Part shown: piece by piece, positions 12,926 to 14,205 of the stretch
Position numbering within the stretch: the stretch's first letter is position 1
How the letters are laid out: each line of letters starts with the position of its first letter
Assembly: GCA_020626545.1 (NCBI GenBank)
Contig: JAHKZS010000073.1
Span: 1-14,205, forward strand
Source: a bacterium
Lineage (GTDB): Bacteria > Bacillota > Clostridia > Oscillospirales > Acutalibacteraceae
Direction of reading: 5' to 3'
DNA: 14,205 nucleotides
The notes under the pieces: model-generated
Told to the model about the DNA's origin: nothing
Seen by the model: the letters and a program-made list of their open reading frames with translations, nothing else
Databases searched by the model: none
Translations under genes and position numbers: made by a program

Positions 12926-13693
12926 TTATTTTAAAAGCTGTTCGTAAATGTCTAAGTCGTAATCCTTAAACACATTAAATATTACCTTAATCTCAGCTCC
13001 CGTATCCTCGATAAACTCCTTTACCGTTTCGACCGCTATTTGAGCCGCGAGTTCGTTCGGAAAATGAAACTCGCCCGTAGATATACAGCAGAAAGCTATG
13101 CTCTCAATATCGTTTTCGTAAGCCTTTTCTAAACACGAGCGGTAACAGCTTCTAAGAAGCTCGCAGTCGTCCGCTGTAACTCTGCTCGTTATAATCGGTC
13201 CTACGGTATGGATAACGTAATCGCACGGCAGGTTATACGCCGGGGTTATCTTGGCTCTGCCTGTAGGCTCTTCAAAGCCCTGAGATTTCATAATATCACC
13301 GCAGCGGGTTCTCAGCTGTATTCCCGAGAACGTGTGGATAGCGTTGTCGATACATTTATGGCAAGGATAAAAACATCCGAGCATCTGCGAGTTAGCCGCG
13401 TTGACTATAGCTCCGCATTTAAGCGTTGTAATATCGCCCTGCCAAAGATACAGCCCGTCTTGTACAGGCTCTAAATCCTCTATATCGGTAATTCCCTTGC
13501 GCTCGATTTCTTCTTTTAGATATTCGTCCTGAATTTTAAGGAACTCCTCGCTCGCGGGTTTAGGTAAGCGTATATTAAAAAGCGACCTTAAAATCTGTTT
13601 CTGTTCAAATTCTCCGCTCGGAATATCCGCTTTTTCGTTTCTTTCTTTTAGGAGTTCTTCTATAAGATACTCCCGCTTTTCTTCTTGCGTCAT
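12926..13693 (-). CDS. Zinc-type macrodomain protein (probable ADP-ribosyl hydrolase)
   Basis: A 255-residue macrodomain protein related to the zinc-containing macrodomains of Staphylococcus and Streptococcus, which remove ADP-ribose from proteins. A helical N-terminal extension (1-75) is followed by the macro fold with GDITTLKCGAIVNAANS (86-102), the insertion GCFYPCHKCIDNAIH (106-120) carrying the likely zinc ligands (C107, H112 and C114 or C111), a TVGP segment (163-166) and the ribose-binding loop CISTGEFHFP (203-212). In the pathogens this type is coupled to a sirtuin (SirTM) and lipoylation genes; none of these is near, so it is an orphan, as many clostridial copies are. AAGGCGGTGG precedes the ATG. 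The fold call is firm; the reaction is inferred. Confidence 0.9.
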   Translation of the reverse strand: MTQEEKREYLIEELLKERNEKADIPSGEFEQKQILRSLFNIRLPKPASEEFLKIQDEYLKEEIERKGITDIEDLEPVQDGLYLWQGDITTLKCGAIVNAANSQMLGCFYPCHKCIDNAIHTFSGIQLRTRCGDIMKSQGFEEPTGRAKITPAYNLPCDYVIHTVGPIITSRVTADDCELLRSCYRSCLEKAYENDIESIAFCCISTGEFHFPNELAAQIAVETVKEFIEDTGAEIKVIFNVFKDYDLDIYEQLLK

Positions 13694-13713
13694 ATTACCA
13701 CCGCCTTATATAT

Positions 13714-13741
13714 GAAAAAAGTGCCGGTAAATCGGCACTTT
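13714..13741 (-). terminator. Terminator of the DUF1292 gene
   Basis: AAAGTGCCG (13718-13726) and CGGCACTTT (13733-13741) form a perfect 9-bp stem with a 6-nt loop, ending in TTTTTT on the minus strand. It lies between the DUF1292 stop and the macrodomain start, so the two minus-strand genes are largely separate units. Confidence 0.9.
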
Positions 13742-13750
13742 CAGACTTTG

Positions 13751-14044
13751 TTAATCCGTAAACTCGAAATCGTCCTTGTGGTTTTTCTTGAAAATTTCGT
13801 AAACCTTCTGAACTGTTTCCTCGTCGTCAATACCGATGTAATTCTCGCTTTCGTCGTCAACGGACTCGATTTTAAGAATTATAACTCCGTCGGCTTCCTC
13901 GGTATTTTCGATAAGAACTACATATTCCTCGCCGTCGAGACCGATAGTGTCTAGATACTCGAACTCGGTACTTACTCCGTCCTCGTCGGTAAGCTCGATG
14001 ATTATTGCTTCCTCGTTGATGTTTTCGTTATTTAATTCAGCCAC
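13751..14044 (-). CDS. DUF1292 family protein
   Basis: A small, very acidic 97-residue protein of the DUF1292 family (YrzB-like), common in Firmicutes and often found beside the Holliday-junction resolvase gene ruvX, which is not next to it here. Features are the core FEYLDTIGLDGEEYVVLIE (near 28-46) and a long C-terminal acidic stretch. The start is the GTG at 14044: the in-frame GTG at 14053 overlaps the ribosome site AAGGAG itself and cannot be used. Function unknown. The gene has its own sigma-A promoter and terminator. Confidence 0.87.
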   Translation of the reverse strand: MAELNNENINEEAIIIELTDEDGVSTEFEYLDTIGLDGEEYVVLIENTEEADGVIILKIESVDDESENYIGIDDEETVQKVYEIFKKNHKDDFEFTD

Positions 14045-14052
14045 GTTAATCA

Positions 14053-14058
14053 CTCCTT
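14053..14058 (-). promoter_or_regulatory. Ribosome binding site deciding the DUF1292 GTG start
   Basis: AAGGAG on the minus strand (14058 to 14053) lies 8 nt before GTG at 14044-14042. The upstream in-frame GTG at 14053-14051 shares its first base with this site, ruling it out. Confidence 0.85.
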
Positions 14059-14076
14059 AAATGGTTGTACTACTAG

Positions 14077-14105
14077 AGTGTACATTATTTTCGCGGAAAA
14101 ATCAA
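14077..14105 (-). promoter_or_regulatory. Promoter of the DUF1292 gene
   Basis: On the minus strand TTGATT (14105 to 14100), a 17-bp spacer and TACACT (14082 to 14077). Its -35 lies close to, but does not overlap, the divergent promoter at 14113-14141. Confidence 0.7.
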
Positions 14106-14112
14106 GTAAAGG

Positions 14113-14141
14113 TTTAAAATCGGGAAAATATGGTGTATAAT
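14113..14141 (+). promoter_or_regulatory. Promoter of the gene cut at the right edge
   Basis: TTTAAA (14113-14118), 17-bp spacer, TATAAT (14136-14141). Divergent from the DUF1292 promoter. Confidence 0.62.
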
Positions 14142-14168
14142 ATGTTTATAAATTTTTAGGCGGTAATT

Positions 14169-14205
14169 ATGAAAAAGATTATTCCACTTGTTTTAATTAT
14201 ATTAA
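14169..14205 (+). CDS. Start of an exported or membrane protein, truncated by the window
   Basis: Only twelve codons are visible, MKKIIPLVLIIL, after AGGCGG (14159-14164). The basic start and hydrophobic run indicate a signal peptide, lipoprotein signal or first membrane helix. Nothing else can be said. Confidence 0.7.
   Translation, partial: MKKIIPLVLIIL

Noticed and set aside
13208..13474. 88-codon plus-strand frame opposite the macrodomain
   Set aside because: The macrodomain motifs are on the other strand; no independent evidence for the frame.

Overview
The window looks like chromosomal DNA of a Gram-positive, low-to-moderate G+C anaerobe of the Clostridia, most likely a gut Oscillospiraceae/Ruminococcus relative. 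The signs are AAGGAGG-type ribosome binding sites, sigma-A-like promoters (TTGACA / TATAAT), U-tract hairpin terminators, clostridial families (DUF1292, DUF4234, DUF2752, LytS-type kinase) and lipoprotein signal peptides. The taxonomic call is an inference from style, not from a marker gene. No rRNA, tRNA, CRISPR array, transposase, integrase or phage gene was seen, so the overall character is housekeeping plus small accessory operons.

Layout. 1-334: no convincing gene; two consecutive imperfect palindromes and a terminator. 335-1471 (-): membrane diguanylate cyclase. Divergent from it, 1668-3550 (+) is a two-component system with an unusual regulator (XRE-type HTH followed by a receiver domain) overlapping a LytS-like membrane histidine kinase. 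3685-6172 (+): compact NAD salvage operon pncA-nadE-pncB with its own extended -10 promoter, a foldable leader and a strong terminator. It supplies nicotinamide deamidation, nicotinate phosphoribosylation and the final amidation to NAD; NadD (adenylylation) must be encoded elsewhere.

6387-8654 (-): two lipoproteins with serine-hydrolase folds, an esterase-D-like alpha/beta hydrolase and a class-C beta-lactamase-like hydrolase, probably co-transcribed and surface anchored. 8784-9548 (-): multi-pass membrane protein of unknown function with its own terminator. 9808-11119 (+): hypoxanthine/uracil-DNA glycosylase followed by an alpha/beta hydrolase. 11191-11924 (+): two small membrane proteins, DUF4234 and DUF2752, overlapping by one base. 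11925-12312: gene-free stretch with four mutually complementary segments, an intrinsic terminator and then a strong promoter. 12313-12744 (+): small exported Ser/Lys/Ala-rich protein with its own promoter and terminator. 12837-12910: palindromic repeat of MITE type. 12926-13693 (-): zinc-type macrodomain protein. 13751-14044 (-): DUF1292 protein with a GTG start. 14169-end (+): first codons of an exported or membrane protein, cut by the window edge.

The points most worth following up are the HTH-REC/LytS pair, the four-segment RNA-like region near 12 kb, the structured leader of the NAD operon, the strongly expressed-looking small secreted protein, and the orphan macrodomain. No clear-cut new defence or mobile system was recognised.
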